64,000 nt of DNA from Camarhynchus parvulus (taxonomy: Eukaryota > Chordata > Aves > Passeriformes > Thraupidae), in NCBI RefSeq assembly GCF_901933205.1, contig NC_044572.1:76071465-76135464 (forward strand), read 5' to 3'. The notes below the pieces were generated by a model. That model saw only the letters and a program-made list of their open reading frames with translations, was not told where the DNA came from and ran no database searches. The translations under genes and the position numbers were made by a program. Positions 44,701 through 58,800 of this stretch are shown in pieces (the first letter of the stretch is position 1; every line of letters begins with the position of its first letter).

Positions 44701-44867
44701 GGTGGGAAGGTGTTTGGCCAGAACTGCTTGCACTGGTTCAGCATTTCTGTGCTCTTTTAATTGCAGGTGCTGCTAGGCTGTCCTTAAAATTCTCTTCACA
44801 ACAAAATCAGAACTACAGATCATGCTTCCTTCTGTAAGGAACGTGACACTTTTTCTACTAATAATTG
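41751..44867. other. Non-coding stretch
   Basis: No gene is seen. A 15-base phrase TGTACATGCAGTGCT occurs twice near 43417 and 43444. T-rich and T/G-rich patches occur at about 44100-44160. Sequence at about 44580-44830 looks less repetitive than the rest but is unassigned. Confidence 0.5.
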
Positions 44868-45175
44868 TAGAATCATGGAGTAACTCGAGTTTGAAGGGAC
44901 CCAAAAGGACCATTAAACTCCAACTCCTGGCACTGCACAAGACATCCCCAAGTGTTGCACCATGTGCCTAGAGCATGGTCCAAATATTTTTGGAACTGTG
45001 ACAGGCTTGATGCTGTGACCACTTCTCTAGGGAGGCTGTTCCAGTGCCCAACCACCCCTCAGGTGGCTGTGACCTTCCTTGACCCAAGTACGTGTCATTT
45101 TCTCAGGTCACTGATCAGCGGAGAGAAGACACCAGTGTCTGCCCCTCTGCTTCCCCTAGTGAGGAAGTTGTAGAC
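44868..45175 (-). mobile_element. CR1 LINE 3' fragment, minus orientation
   Basis: The + strand begins 'agaatcatggagtaactcgagtttgaagggaccc'. It proceeds through 'ccaactcctggcactgcacaagacatccccaag' and 'ttggaactgtgacaggcttgatgctgtgaccacttctctagggaggctgttccagtgccc'. It reaches the 'gagaagacaccagtgtctgcccc' zone. This is a reverse-complement CR1 tail with its 3' terminus on the left, retaining the AGAATCAT terminal octamer. The small open frames across it are not genes. Confidence 0.94.
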
Positions 45176-47445
45176 AGTAATGAAGTTGGAAAAGCTCTTA
45201 TTCATATGATGTCTATTTTCTTTTGTGACCCCAGCTTTAACTGATGCAACCTGTTCCAGCCAACCAGGTAAGTTTTTAATGCTTACTACACTAACAGGCA
45301 GTCTAGGCTCTGAATAGTGTAATTATTTCTTACACTGGAGATAAAAATAAAAGAAAAAGAAAATTAACTTTTATCTAGGACTTGAATCAAACCAATGCTG
45401 CTTGATTGCTAGGGCTGCAGCTGGATTTTAAAGTAAAGTTTGAAATTTTCAATTTCATCTTGACAAAGTAGAACTTAAAAAAAATCCAACAACAAAACGC
45501 CCTAGAAAATTCAGGGTGTTAATGCTGAATGGAAAGTAATCTCTGGTCTTATCTTCTTAATATTTCAGTCTCAAGATATTATTAACACAATATAATATTT
45601 TTACAAAGGAAAACATCTGAGTAACCTTATGTGTTAGAAATAAAGAAGAGTCCATACTTGTGCTGGATTAAAGGTTTAGGTACAAGCTGTCTAAGACAAA
45701 ACATATAACACAAATATGAACAAACCCACTATCTTTCAATTAAGCCTCTGAAAACTAGTGAAATAATTATATGCTAATTACTTATTCAGCAGTTGTTAAT
45801 CCAAAAAAGATGGCAAAGATTTATTTTCTGTGGTCTTTACCAAATAGTAATATATTAGTTTCTGTTTCTTCAAAGCTACTGGAGCTGAGTTACTAAACAA
45901 GAAATATTAATTTAGAAAAATATATCAATAAACCTTATGTAACATGTAACTGAAGGTAAAAGGAATATTTGAAAATAGTATATGCCTCACATGGAAGAAA
46001 AATTTGAAAGATAAAAAGAGAAAGTTTTACACTTTAAAAAAATAGCCTGGATTGTGAATACTTTTGGAAGAAATTCTAGGTGTTACAACCTGCAGAATTA
46101 ATGGAGTCTTCTGACATTGTCTCTGTGGAGCTCCAAGCCAGTAAGAGGAATGAAGTCTCATAAGTGTGGATTATTTGATGAGTGTATGTCAGTCAGGACG
46201 GTGTTGAAAAATCCATCACACTTTGCTGTCTGAAATAATTTAAAACAACTTAATGCTAACTCTGTAGCTAAAGGCTACTGTTACCTTTGAAAAATCCCGT
46301 GGGGATAGAAACTTATTTTTACCTTTGCCGTGACTATTCTTTGGTATCTAATTAAAACATTGGGGCACGTAAAACCCACATCTGTAATGCCAAATTGTCT
46401 TTCTGTTATATAAACTTATTTTCAGAGGACCAGCTAGCTTGCTTACCCATGAGACAGATTTTTCTGTTGTTTTGTTTTTGCTGTTTTAGAATGCCCAAAA
46501 ATATGTGATTCCCCTTTTTTTAATAGTATTCTAGGATATGTCTGCTGTTTTTTGTTTCTTCCTGAGCTTTTGATATAACTGTTTCTTTCCCTGTAGGTAG
46601 ATAGGAGATAATGGGTAAGAAAAAACAAAACAGGAGGGCATTTCTTTTCCTCTTCTTGATTTTCATTTGGGCAATGTCAGCAAGAGTGATGTAATCATCT
46701 AAGTAATTAATTTTGTATAATGTCTTTCTCTGATTGTAAATTGAATCTAAGAATATCCCATCTTTTTGCACATACTGCATAACAACTTGTAGTCATTAAG
46801 CCTCTACAGTAGTTCTTATACTGTTTTATTTCTTTATATGGTATATATTTTTTAATTTTTTTGATATTAAATGTGATAGCAATTGCCTTGATCTGGGAAT
46901 TATATGTGAAAATGTGGAAGTTATAAGAGCTTTTTGGGTATGTAATGTAAAAATGGTAGGGAAAAATATAGTAGTTTTGTACTTCCCTTGCCATTTTCAG
47001 CATACCAATTCCCAGAAATCTACATTTCTTGTGTAATTTTGTTCCACGATTTTTGTCCCCATTTCATAGTTTCTTTATTCACCTGTCTTTTTCTTGAACT
47101 GCATTAAATATATTTCTTACATTTCATAAACATTGTACTGCTGGATTTTTTACATCTTCTCTGACAGCTTCAGCTGTTTCCGCTTGAACTTTCCAATCTG
47201 CTTCTCTGTCTTGATTTGTTTTCCAGTGATTTCTCAGTGTCTCTTTATATATCTTATTTTATTTTTTCTCATGCTATTTTTTATAATGTCTGATTGTTTG
47301 TTGGGTTTTTTCTTTTTTTTTTTGATTCCCTTATCCAGCCGTTTCTTCACACAACAGAATTTCTGTTGCCATATCTGAAAGAACAGTCTTTATTTTTCAT
47401 GGAGGTGCCTTTTTTTTATTTTCTTGTAGTTGTTGTTTCTATTTA

Positions 47446-47560
47446 TTTTGTAAAGGGGACTTTTTGTAGAATAATTTAATAGGTAAATTAATAGTTGTAA
47501 AACTCCCCTTTTGTAAAGGGGAATTTATGTAGAATAATTAAATAGGTAAATTAATAGTTG
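47446..47560. repeat. 52-bp imperfect tandem duplication, 63-bp period
   Basis: The segment at 47446-47497 (TTTTGTAAAGGGGA... to ...GGTAAATTAATAGTTG) recurs at 47509-47560 with few differences. The 11-base linker reads TAAAACTCCCC. The junction creates an inverted repeat CCCCTTT-TGT-AAAGGGG, a 7-bp stem with a 3-base loop. High identity between copies suggests a relatively young duplication. Confidence 0.9.
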
Positions 47561-49691
47561 ATATTAGATTACTACAGACACTTTTTGGGTTTTTGCTAAT
47601 AGATATGCTCTTCATCAAATGCTGCATGTAAATGTGAAAGAGTGGTACAAGAAATAACACCCCTTGACACTGTACGGCCATCAGCTAGAATTGCTGGCTT
47701 AAAGAGGTGAGGAGAGGGGCATTCAATGCTCTTTTCTCTCTATTTCTTTAGGAAACTGATCCATTTCCAGAGTGATAAAGACTATGTTTGAGAATAGTGA
47801 TATACCTACAAATAAATTTAGCAATATTTTAGGAGTTTGATATCTCATACAATTATCTTACCAATTAATGGAAATTTCCTTATGCTATTGAAGTAAAAAA
47901 GGAGTCCAGTTTCCCATTTCTAGAAGGTCAGCCAATACAGAACTATAGTTAAAACATTTTTGGTTATTGGAATGGCTATTTAGCTATTTCAAGAGCATTT
48001 TCTTAATTAGGGTTTCCTTAGTTTTCAGTCATATACATAGGTACAACTAAAGCAACAAAAAGGCAAGTTAGTCACATGAAATGCAGTTTTAAATGCAGTC
48101 CAAAACAGTTTTGTCGCTACTTCTGTCAGATTGACTAGCATGTGTAGAAGACAGACAATTATATATTGTCTCCTATTACCTAGGCTGAGTAGAACTTGGT
48201 GCCTCAGTTTATTGTGTAACTTCCCATAGTTCTACCAGCCTTGAGAATAGAGAATGGAGATCAACTACAGATGAACAACTTTTCTTCATCTATCTGGAAA
48301 TGTCACTTTTTTTCTGCCAATTACCTGAGGTCTTCAGGAATACTATATGTTCTCTTAGAAATCTATCAAACTCTTATTCAAAGGATGTAACAAAAAAATC
48401 ACATTTAATTTTCCTTTCTCACACTAGTGCATTATTCTGCCTCCAGGTGAATTATTCTCCAGGTGAATACACCGTTGTTTCTTCCATGCTGAAGGATATA
48501 ATATTGGCAATAAACAATAAACACAGGCAATCCAGGACGTAAGATTTTTTGGGGGTGTTTATATATATATATAAATGATAGTGATTTGAAACTGTTCAGA
48601 TTTTGATAATAATTTTTCTTCTGATTGGAGGAGATTTACAAAACAGAGGGCATAGAGAGAAGTCAGAAAGCATATAAACAATTTTAATTATTACAAGCTC
48701 CATAGCTAATTGTCACTCTGTCACCATGGAACTTAAAAGGGATGTATAAAATTAAGTGGACTTGTGCTAAATGTGCATCTGCAAAACTCCATCATTCAGA
48801 AGCATTCAAATGGGATTCAATTTGATGGAAGACAGAGGACACTGAGATTCAGGGCAAGATCCATTACAAAGGATGCATCTCCTCGTGGTGGTGAAACATA
48901 AACATTTTGCATCATTATGCTCCTGATAGTTTCCTGGGAATTCATTATAGGGTCTTACACTAAGCAGTAACTACTGTGCTGTAATGATTTCTAGCAATGT
49001 TGGTGGAACTTTCCCATCTCACCTTATTTAATTATTTATTTTAATTTTAACTCACTCTGACAGTCTCTTGAGCTACACAACTCATTTTCATGAGGGCTCC
49101 CAGGGCTATAACACAAGTCTTCTCTGCAGCTGCATGAATCATTATAACAAAAGCCATAAATCAAGACACTGACTCTGAAGCTGCAGATAAGAGCAATGAG
49201 CAGGCAGCATCTCAGTATGTTAGTTTCAATTCAAAGGATTTCTGAAAGTTCATTTCTTTTTTTTTTTTCTCCTCTGTTTTTCTTCTGTTTCTTCCCTAGT
49301 CTTTGTTTTACTGTCTCCTCTGTGTTAACTATGTGAGCTGTTTCTGTCTCAACTTTCCCCTTTAGACATACTCTGCTGTCTTCAAGGTAGATTTGAGGGT
49401 TTTTTTGGGGTGGGTGTCAGGTCTTTATTAAATGCTTATTCTAGACCTTTAGTAGGAGAGTGCTGAATAAGGACCTTTGTGCTAAGTATTAATTAAGCTT
49501 TGGCTTTAAAGATGTTTTCCAGAGGTGTAACACTTCAAAGAATCAACATTTAAACCCCCTCCTCTTTTGATTGCTGAATTTTTCTTTTTGGAAATGATTC
49601 TTTAGACTTCATGTATAATTCAGGAACTGTTGAAGGCATCAACTTCTAAGTATAACAAGAAGTAGATATTGCAATGTTTTTTCCTGCTACT

Positions 49692-49725
49692 GTTATTATC
49701 ATCATTATTATTATTATTATTATTG
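49692..49725. repeat. (ATT)n trinucleotide microsatellite
   Basis: TTATTATCATCATTATTATT-type sequence continues as near-perfect ATT repeats for about 30 bases. Confidence 0.9.
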
Positions 49726-50022
49726 AGTATATTTATTCAGAATAAAGGATTTTAAAACTTTAATTTTGGCTTCAGGCACTTAAAATTAAATTTCTTAATT
49801 GAATTTAATAAAATAGTGGTTTTACTAAATAAAAATGTATTGCCTCCTAGTTAATGTTAATGCTAAGATGAACAGACCTTTTTTGGTGGAAAGACGAGAA
49901 AAAGACCTTCATATTTCGCTGTAGTATTTTATCTTATTTTTCCAATATAATTGAATATTATATTTAATATTATAATACAAATATATATCATTTATAATAT
50001 ATATTATACACACATACACACA

Positions 50023-50180
50023 TCTATCTATATCTATATCTATATCTATATCTATATCTATCTATATCTATATCTATATCTATATCTATATTTATATCTA
50101 TATCTATATCTATATCTATATCTATATCTATATCTATATCTATATCTATATCTATATCTATATCTATATCTATATCTATA
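50023..50180. repeat. (TATATC)n hexanucleotide microsatellite
   Basis: About 26 copies of a 6-bp TATATC/CTATAT unit span about 158 bp. Four-base slips (CTATCTATATC) occur near the left end and one C-to-T change (TATATTTATATC) near 50090. Because the unit is 6 bp, each strand has one open frame: Tyr-Leu on the + strand and Ile-Asp on the minus strand. This explains two apparent 88-94 codon ORFs, which are not genes. Confidence 0.97.
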
Positions 50181-52378
50181 TAATATGTCCTTAATATTTG
50201 TTCTGGCTCATATGTGACTGTGGCATAACAGTTTGCTGGCTCCATCTTGATTGTTTTGGTATGATTGGTTCTTTTTTTCCTATGGATGACTTCTGAGAGG
50301 GAAGACAAACAAAGTTTTGTTTAGTAAATCTTGATTTGTTGGTAGCTTCTGTACTCATATACACAATTTTTGAGGCAAGAATTTTCCATCTCAACTATTC
50401 CCACAGATTTTTGTAAAAGAAAGTTTAGTAGTAATAATCTAAAATACATTTTAAATGCGCTATTTTGAGAAATCTCAATGCACTTTACATACCAATTGTA
50501 AGTTATTATCTGCTGCTTCTAGTCTTATGAATGGCTCCCAGGCATTTCTCAGGATGGAAACAAAGGGAAGAAAAATAATACTTGAATGAATAAAGCTAAA
50601 GAGTTAATCTTTTGTGAGACACTTCTTAATTTTAATGTACATCTTAAGTATAATGATGACTAATCTATTTAAATAGATCATCTGTATATATAGAAATCTA
50701 TACAAGGAAACTGCATGCCTCAAGGTAAAAAATTATTTCTAACATGAATCAGCAAAGAATGCAGAAAGGCAAGGAAACTAAGAAAGAAGCATAATATATC
50801 CAGAAACAAATGTGAGACCCACAACGGCTGGATTTTATCTGTACTCTAATTTGGACATCATACAACATTTAACTGTAAAAAAATCCTATTAAATCACATT
50901 TGAACTTATGAGAGATAATAATTATTCGTGTTGTATAAACCTTTTCAGAGATAGAATGCCAGAATTTTAAGGGAATGGTGTCTTGGACTTCATAGGGATT
51001 GAGGGGAGACTAAAGTGCTTTGGAAACAAGTAGAGGAATTCTAGATGTCTAAAAACTTATTTCTTCAGTTGAAAATTACATATAGAGTTTCATTTTGAGC
51101 TCCTGCACAACCACAAGAGACTGAAATTCTTTCTTCACTTCAGCAATACCCACTATCCTGAACTGAGTACTAGCAATGGAAAATACGTCCTTTCTGTCTA
51201 TTTCTAATGTACAGCGGTCTTGAAGTATTCTTCCATTGTTCTGATGAGGAATTGTTTTCACCTGAGAGGTTTGGGATTCCATTATTATTATGGACTTGAG
51301 AGAAACATAAGTTCAAAAAAATTGCAGCCAAAAGACACCTAATAAATTTTCTTCCACTGCAGTAGTTTTTCTGTCTGATTTCTAAATTCTTTTTTGGTTC
51401 TTCTTTAGGGATTTTGAATTTATTCTGTTGGGTTCCTATGAAACCTAGAAAGAAAATTAGTTTAATTTGTTTATGTAGCTTATGTTTCTGTTTATGTGGA
51501 TTTATGATAATCAAAGAAGACCAATATAGGAAGAGTCCAATTTTTGTAGTTTCAATTGCATGTTTTCAGACTCCTGATGGACTGACTGATATGGAGATAA
51601 TCTTTGACATCATCAGATAACTTAACAAATGGTTACTTTAATGTAACTCTTTCTCTAAGATTGAAGAAATATTTTACTTTCAAGGTACTTGGCTTTAAGC
51701 ACTACATCAACTTCCAGATATATTCACATTTTATTATTGTAATAAAATAGGTTACATTTTCCCTTTTGAGGCTGAGAAAATATTTTCAATATACTGAAAA
51801 TACTGATATCAAAACAACGTGAAATTCCTGTCAGTATGACATAATTTAATGATGTCCTAGATGATATTGGTTTGAATTTATATAAAGCACAAGGTGTAAA
51901 AACGCACACTTTGACTGAAGCTTCCTGTCAGTATGCTCTAGTATTGACTCAGAATTTTAAAAGCCCATTTTGGTGGCATTCTTTCAAAACCCATTATAGA
52001 CTAGGTATTTTTCATCAAGCTGGATATCTATGTGATGTATAGAACATCAAAAACTCATGTGAAATGATTTAGTGATCACTATTTAATGACACTGTAGCAA
52101 TGATTTTGTTCTACTGCCAGACCAGGTCAATGATTTGTAGGTAAAAGCCAAAGGAACTGTTCTGAATCATCCAGGATTTAATTATAAGTGTTTTCACAGC
52201 TTGTGGGAGCCAGGCTCTCTTACTGTATTTTAAAATATACAATCAGGAAATGCTTTTACAGGAAGCATTGAAATGAAATTTTAGTTCCAATGGTAGTCTT
52301 TGACTGAGTGCTTAGTACAACTTTGAGTGTAATCTAAGGTCAGAAACTGAAAATTGCTGGTTTTAGTGATGAGTAAGT

Positions 52379-52402
52379 GTCTTTCTTTCCTTTTCATATT
52401 AG
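52379..52402 (+). promoter_or_regulatory. Candidate splice acceptor for the cadherin exon
   Basis: A 24-base pyrimidine-rich tract (GTCTTTCTTTCCTTTTCATATTAG region) ends in AG at 52401-52402. It is the strongest acceptor-like site upstream of the ATG. Other AGs, such as the TTACAG near 52603-52608, have weaker tracts. It is a sequence-based prediction and transcript data would decide. If the exon is instead the first exon of a transcript, this site would be irrelevant. Confidence 0.55.
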
Positions 52403-52651
52403 ATAGAAAATGGTCGGCCGTGGAACTCTATTGTGAAGACCTCAGAAGAAATATCAATTTTTCCAGTCAGCTTTTCATAATGTAAATATAATTTGAGCTT
52501 TCCCAAATGGGCAGCTAAACCATGAACAAGCAGAAAAACCTAATTTGGACTGTGTTTCTGAAGCAGACATCACCTTCTCTCTCGGGAACTTATTGAAGGA
52601 TTACAGCTGAAAAGGACAAGAGAAAGAAAACCTTGAACAGCTTATCCTACA
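52403..52651 (+). other. Probable 5'UTR part of the cadherin exon, with four upstream AUGs
   Basis: The sequence lies between the candidate acceptor and the CDH18-like ATG. It holds uORFs at 52410-52436 (8 codons plus stop), 52480-52485 (AUG immediately followed by UAA), 52507-52518 (3 codons plus stop) and 52522-52596 (24 codons plus stop). All close before the main ATG at 52652, so ribosomes would have to reinitiate or leak past them. This suggests translational control, but no conservation evidence is available here. Confidence 0.5.
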
Positions 52652-52879
52652 ATGAGAATTACAAGTACATCTTGTATCTGCCCAGTCCTAGTTTGTCTCT
52701 GTTTTGTACAGAGGTGTTATGGAGCTGCTCACCATGGCTCCATCAAGGTGACCAGAAATCAAACCAAACACATAGAAGGCGAAACAGAAGTGCATCATCG
52801 TCCAAAGCGTGGATGGGTGTGGAATCAGTTCTTTGTTTTAGAAGAACACATGGGACCAGATCCTCAGTATGTAGGAAAG
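52652..52879 (+). CDS. CDH18: Cadherin-18, first coding exon (signal peptide, propeptide, start of EC1)
   Basis: Seventy-six codons encode the N-terminus of a type II classical cadherin, a calcium-dependent homophilic adhesion protein of the neuronal surface. Residues 1-24 are a signal peptide with a Cys/Val/Leu-rich core ending RCYG. Residues 25-53 are the propeptide, with an N-glycosylation sequon NQT at 36-38 and the furin site RPKR at 50-53. The mature chain begins [12 protein letters not shown]. Trp55 and Trp57 (mature Trp2 and Trp4) are the paired strand-swap tryptophans that define type II cadherins, and Glu64 (mature Glu11) is a calcium ligand. The leader and propeptide agree with my memory of CDH18 rather than CDH12, CDH10 or CDH9. 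The ATG has A at -3. The exon ends in phase 0 after QYVGK, where type II cadherin genes are normally split. The remaining EC1-EC5, transmembrane and cytoplasmic exons are not seen in the following 11 kb. Confidence 0.95.
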
Positions 52880-52885
52880 GTAAGG
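52880..52885 (+). promoter_or_regulatory. Splice donor of the cadherin exon
   Basis: AAG|GTAAGG follows the codon for Lys76 and closely fits the vertebrate 5' splice consensus. Without splicing, the frame would run 25 more codons with no cadherin character and stop at about 52957. Confidence 0.93.
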
Positions 52886-55800
52886 TGGTTGTTCTCTTTT
52901 GGCTTTGGTTTGTTTTTTTCCATTCCCAGAAATGTGGCACTGATAAGAGGCAGATAATATATCTCCTTAGATGGCACCTCTTTTAAGGGAAGACACCTCT
53001 TGGATTGCTACATAGATTTACAGTGAACTTGCCAGTTGCCTGTGAATACTTTGTTTATTATCAAAAGGATAAATAAAAGTATATAGAATGAAGATTCTAA
53101 GAAATTATAAACCTGTTTTTACTCTGAGCTCAGCTAAAAAGAGCGTGTGCAGTTGATCCTGTTACATCAATTTCCGGAATCCTAAATGCATGGGGTCACT
53201 GCTAATGACTTTTCCAGAATATTTCAGAATAATTTTCAGTTCTGCTTCAGGGAATATTATAAATGCAATCTAAGCTCCATAGGGTATTCATTCCACTCTG
53301 AGTGTAGGGTGGAAAAGATCTCCTCCAAAAGGAAATCCTCAATGGCTTTTTTCATACTAGGAGATACAAGGTGTGTTACATGTTAGAGTTCCTCAGGAGT
53401 CTGTGAGAGCAAGCTCTGCATTTATATTCTGATATATAGAGTGAGCCTCAGACATAATGTTCAGACTAATGTAATTGAACTGAAGCCTGGCCAGCTGAAG
53501 TCTGATTCATCATGTGTAATGTTGTCTATAGATCTTGGGTTTTAACTTGCATTAAATAACACACAACTCTCTATATAACTTTAACCTATTATATATGACA
53601 GAGGAAGTTTTGCTCTTCTTGATGACTGTCTTGCTGCATTATGATAGAATTTTTTTATTAGATAATCTACATGAGTCTTAATTTCCTTAATGAAATCAGA
53701 AAAATACACAGAATATGAGGGGTAAAGTAAGATGGTTAATAGGGAAGAGGGCATGGAAAAAAAATTCATTTTAGTTTCCCTTGAAATTAGAATTCTGAAA
53801 ATTATATTGTAGAAAGTGATGCAAGGGAACCAGTAGCCTCTGAAATCACACACGTCTGGTAGTGAGGGCTTCCAAATTTGAACATTATCTTCTGAACTAA
53901 AAATGGGAAGTGAAACAACTGTATTTAAGAGACTGTTAACACAAAGGCTGAAAAAAATATTCTGTTATGCCAAACTTAGTAAAATACTAAGTATTTCAGA
54001 ATGCCAAAAATTATTGAGATATGTAAAGAAAATGTAAACTGAGAAAGGACCTTTCTAAATGGAGGTAATGATTTGCATTGAAAGAGAAGCTTTAAAAGTG
54101 GTAAGGGGATGAGGAGATGTGCCTTCAGACACCTTTACGCTGATTAACAGTTTCATAAATTATTTTGGAATGGAATAAAATTTTGCAAAAATATTGTTGA
54201 TGCAAAGCTTTGCAGAAGAATCAAAACATTTTCTGGAAAGAGCTAGATATTATGAATATGGTTTGGATATAGAAATAAAGAGTAAACCTTGGGAATAGAG
54301 AACAATGTAATGAATTTCTGTTATACACTAGTGATTTATTGTAATTGAGAGAGGAAGAGAAAGAGCTGGTTACCAGATCTAGTGTCATGTCTTAAAGAAG
54401 GTGAATGTGATACTAAGCTGCAAAAGCTGATATATAAAAAAAAAGGGATAAAGAGCACTGAAGACATTGTGGAAAATAATGTTGACCTATTTGCTATTCT
54501 GGTTACTTTTAGCCAAGAAAAATGGATTTATATGTGAAGCTGTACAGAAAGAATTTAACATTATGCCTGGGATATTAATGGAGAATAAAATATGTTTGTT
54601 TAATTATTTCCAAAAATAATAGAAGAGGGCACATGAGAGTCTATAAATAGACCTCTGAATAAACCACAATGAAAAATAAAAGCTATTTATGTTGACTACA
54701 ATTTTACTTGAAAAACTAAGGTTTTGGTGCTGTGAGTTAATTTAGAATTCACGTTTAGTAAATTTAGAATGAAAACAAGAATTAGTCAGATTCTGAAAGA
54801 GGTTACTAACAGGAAAAGAAAAAAAATAAAAGCTGAAGGTGTTTCAAAGTACAGTATATTTGTCTTTATGAAAGCATTTATAGACATGATTGCGTGCCAG
54901 AACAGAAGCCTGGATTCAATGAGCTAAAGCATGGTCCCTTTCAATTTTATGTTCTTATGAAGCTATTATATATTTCCTTTCATCCTCTGACCACTCTATT
55001 AATGCCACATTTACAGAGATCAATGAATAGAATTTCTTTCAATCCTTTGTGGTCAAAATGTGACTGCATGCCTTGTTTGAGAACATTTCTCCCTCTATAC
55101 TTACCAGTTCTTCTCCCATTTTCCTCAAATAATTCCCTCTGGTGCTCATAATTTTCTACTGTGAGTACTTCACAACATTAGTAAGCTTGTCTTTGCAAAA
55201 GCTTTGTGGAACTTGAAAGCAACTGTACTGTATTTTTCATTTGGTTTGATTATTCTGATGACCTGATTTGAAGAAAAGATCAATTATATTAGCTCAGGCA
55301 TATACTTTCAATTAAAAAAAAAAAAAAAAGGGAAGGGAAGGGAAAGCCTGAACTGAGACTGTCATATTATCAATAGTTACCAAAATGTCAGTAGTGGTCA
55401 TTTAACACAAAAAACCAGACATTTTAGAAAAATAAATTTTTTACTAATTTTGCATTAAATTGTACACATCTCATCAAGGTCTCATTTTATATGCCTTTAA
55501 TTTGGCAAGTAATTTTCACACAAAGCCCCTCAGTTATAAAGGAAGATAGTGCCCTTCAATTCCAGATTTCTGTTGGGTGGCAGCATGCTGTCAATTCTGT
55601 CAATTATTAATTCTGTAGACTCCTCTGCTTCACTGGTGAGAGTTCTTCCATTTCAGATCTGTCCTTTCACATATTTCACACCCAATTTGGGAGTAACATC
55701 ACAGAAAGCAGAGTCATTATGTACAATGGTGTTATAATGCTCACAGTCATTGTCATGGAAATGCACAGTGAGGACAAGAATAGGGTAGGCCAGCAGTGAA

Positions 55801-58800
55801 AATGGTAAGCTTTCTCATTCTTACTGTGAAATTACTGTCAAGAGGATGGAATAATTCACTGCCATCATCATAAAAACAGTGCTAGGACAACAAATTATTA
55901 TTATATTTTAATATCACGCATTCCCCCATTCCTCAGTCATTTTTCCTTTTCTCCGAGAAAATGTTATTTGGAGAATTCTGTATAGAATTATTCCCTATTA
56001 ACCATACTTACCAGGTTTTTCTAGGAACATGGTGAGACACAGGTCCTGGTAATATTAGCTTATTGTAGAAATGGAAAAATCCTTTTGTAGATATTGTCTG
56101 AGGTCCTCAGATTATTGAGCTGGTTCCCTGCTGTTGCACGTGGGGTAAGTCTGCAGTGTTTCAAAGTACGTTTCACTGATGAAAGAACCCAAAAGAATAA
56201 TTTTGTATTTAAAAAGGTATCTTTAAAGTGTTTAAAACCACAGTGACTTCATTTACCAAAATTATTAATTATTTGTGGAGGGTTTCTGGAAAACTTCTGA
56301 ATGATCAGTGGTATCTGGAAGTGTTAGTTCAGAGAGACTATTCACCTGCAGGTGAAAGCATGTGCGTGTGTGTCTGTGTGGGTGTGTTTGCAATGCAGAA
56401 TCTGTGGAAATTTGAGTAAGGAAGATAAAATATCATTGCCTCAGATAAGTAACTTGAATGCACAGACTGAGCTTTCAGCTATATGAGTTTTGTGTGTCAC
56501 TGATGTAAACTTCTAATGAAATTATAGCCATGAGTGCAGAAAGGGGCAAGGTTAGGGAATGCACAAGGGTCTGATGATGTGTCAGTTACCTACTGCACCA
56601 GATCAGAGGAATGAAGATTTTCCTGTAGAAATCTAGAAAAATTTGGGCTGTAGTCCTGCAAGTTTTTGCATCTCTCACTTGTCATAGCTGATATCATTTA
56701 CATTTCTCATGCATTTTCTGCATGTTTCTAGGTTAGATAACTCATGTCTCAACATTTGGAAAAAATAGCAAATAAAGAATTTTAGGCAATAAATTAAGAA
56801 GACTATGTGTTTCCATCCATAACATTCTTAATTTTGAACCTTCACACCTCTGTTTCCAGAGGGTCTGCTCCTTCTTAAAAGGATATTTCTAAAAATCAGT
56901 TGTACTGGAAGCAAGTCATAACTACACATTTGCTGCGCTTTTTCTTTGGAGAGGGAAGTAAATAAGCAGTGATAAAATGAAGGTCGCTGTGGATTTGGAG
57001 CTGAGTGAGTCATGCTATTAAGACTGAATAGCAGAGGATATGATGCACAAGACTGAAAATTTATCTGTGAACCCTTTGGATCTCTGAAATACCAAACCTA
57101 TACCTCTTAATTCACTTCAGATGACTTCTGAAGAGTAAATAAGAAAGACTGTTCGGGTATTCAGATCTGCATTGGTTTTCAAGTGTTTTTTTCTTCCCTA
57201 GTTTGGGGGATGGCACTTCACTTAGTTCTTACATGTTTACCTGTAATGCAAAAACAGTTTCAGATTAATACTGATAGAGATAAAGAAGCATGGAACAGTT
57301 GGAAATGAGTGTGAATATAGGAAAGGGGAGAAGAAAGTAACAATTTTTAATGTGTCTTGAAATGTTTCTACTGAAAGTTAGATTAGGAAAGGAATTCCAG
57401 GTTTTATATTGGGTTTACAATATAGCAATTCTTTTAATTCATCATTTTATTATTGAAAACATAAATACAGCATAACAGACTTGTCATTCAAAATTATTTT
57501 TCAAAGTAATATGTGACATGTTATTGCAATAAGTTAGTACAGTGAATCTAATCTTGCCTGACTAGATCAAGAGAATTTCCCATCTCGGATTTAATGACAG
57601 TAAGGGGGCATCATATACGTTTTAGAATAAGTGCCAAGGAAAAAAAACAAAATTGGAGTTTAGCAATTAAAACATTTTTATTCCATTTTAGAGGTTTACA
57701 TAAAAAAATATATGAGATGTTCCAGCATTATTAGCACAAGCAAATAGTTCCAAAATTTATTTTGATAAAAAGGAGTTTTATTTTACAGTAGAGAGAATTG
57801 AAAGGAAATTTTAGATGACATAGTCTAAATATTTGCACATGATTTGTTAGCCATTTTCATGCCTCTGGAAGGTAGACAAGTGTCATCAGCAACAAAAACA
57901 ACTCAAATAACATGCATCTCACTTTCTACCTTTTGGGTTGCTAGTTTCACAAATAATGTATTTATATACAATAATTTTCCTCTATACCTAGGGAAAATGT
58001 AGTAGCAAGAACAACATAAATAATAAACCTGATGTCAGTATAGCACAACATTATATGGCCCTATATCACATTAGCCATCTCCTTTTCTATTGTAATTTTT
58101 ACAAAAAAAGCTAACTCAATATTCTTTCCAAACTCAAAGCTTTCCCAAATAAAAAGGCATGCATATGTGCTTGTTTTGTCCTGAGTTCTGTTTGCACAGA
58201 CAACTTTGCTGCCTTCTACCTTCATTTGAAAAATGTAATTTGGTTTCACATTTAAAAGTTGAAGGCATACTACTTGAATTCTACAAGTCCACAGATGCTG
58301 TGGGCCTTTACATTTTTGGGTTTGGGGTTTTTTAAGTGGCATCTCTAAATATTTAAAGGTCATCTGGGGGAAAATCACATACAAGAGAAGAGGGAGTTTC
58401 ATCAGCCAGATCAGTCTGACTTTCTTCCAGTGTGCCCAGCTTTATCTGAGGTTTCCTGAAGCATGGCACTGACAGGGGCATTTTGACTTGACAGACCAAC
58501 CAAAGAAACAGAAAAGCATGAAAATATTGAACTTCAGTCCTAGTCCAAAAACATAGGATAAAGTGTTTACCTTGTTTAATTTCATTTAAGTCAACATGAA
58601 ATTGCACCAAAAAGAAGCTGTCTCTTTTAAGTCAAAACAGCTACATTAAGTCTAATATGTCAAAGTAATAACTGTTTTTGTTAGGAAGCTTTATAGAGTC
58701 TGTCAGTTCTATATTGCAAAACATCAGCTCTCTATGTGAAGACTGTTATTTAAATTAATGGTTCAAAATAATTTTGTCAAGGTGATCTAATCTTCCCTGA

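Larger units (their letters stand above)
45176..52402. other. Non-coding stretch, presumed intron before the cadherin exon
   Basis: No gene is supported. It contains a 52-bp duplicated unit with a small hairpin at 47446-47560, an ATT microsatellite at about 49692-49725, an AT-dense lead-in at about 49940-50020 and the TATATC microsatellite at 50023-50180. The last 24 bases form the acceptor tract used to place the exon start. Confidence 0.6.
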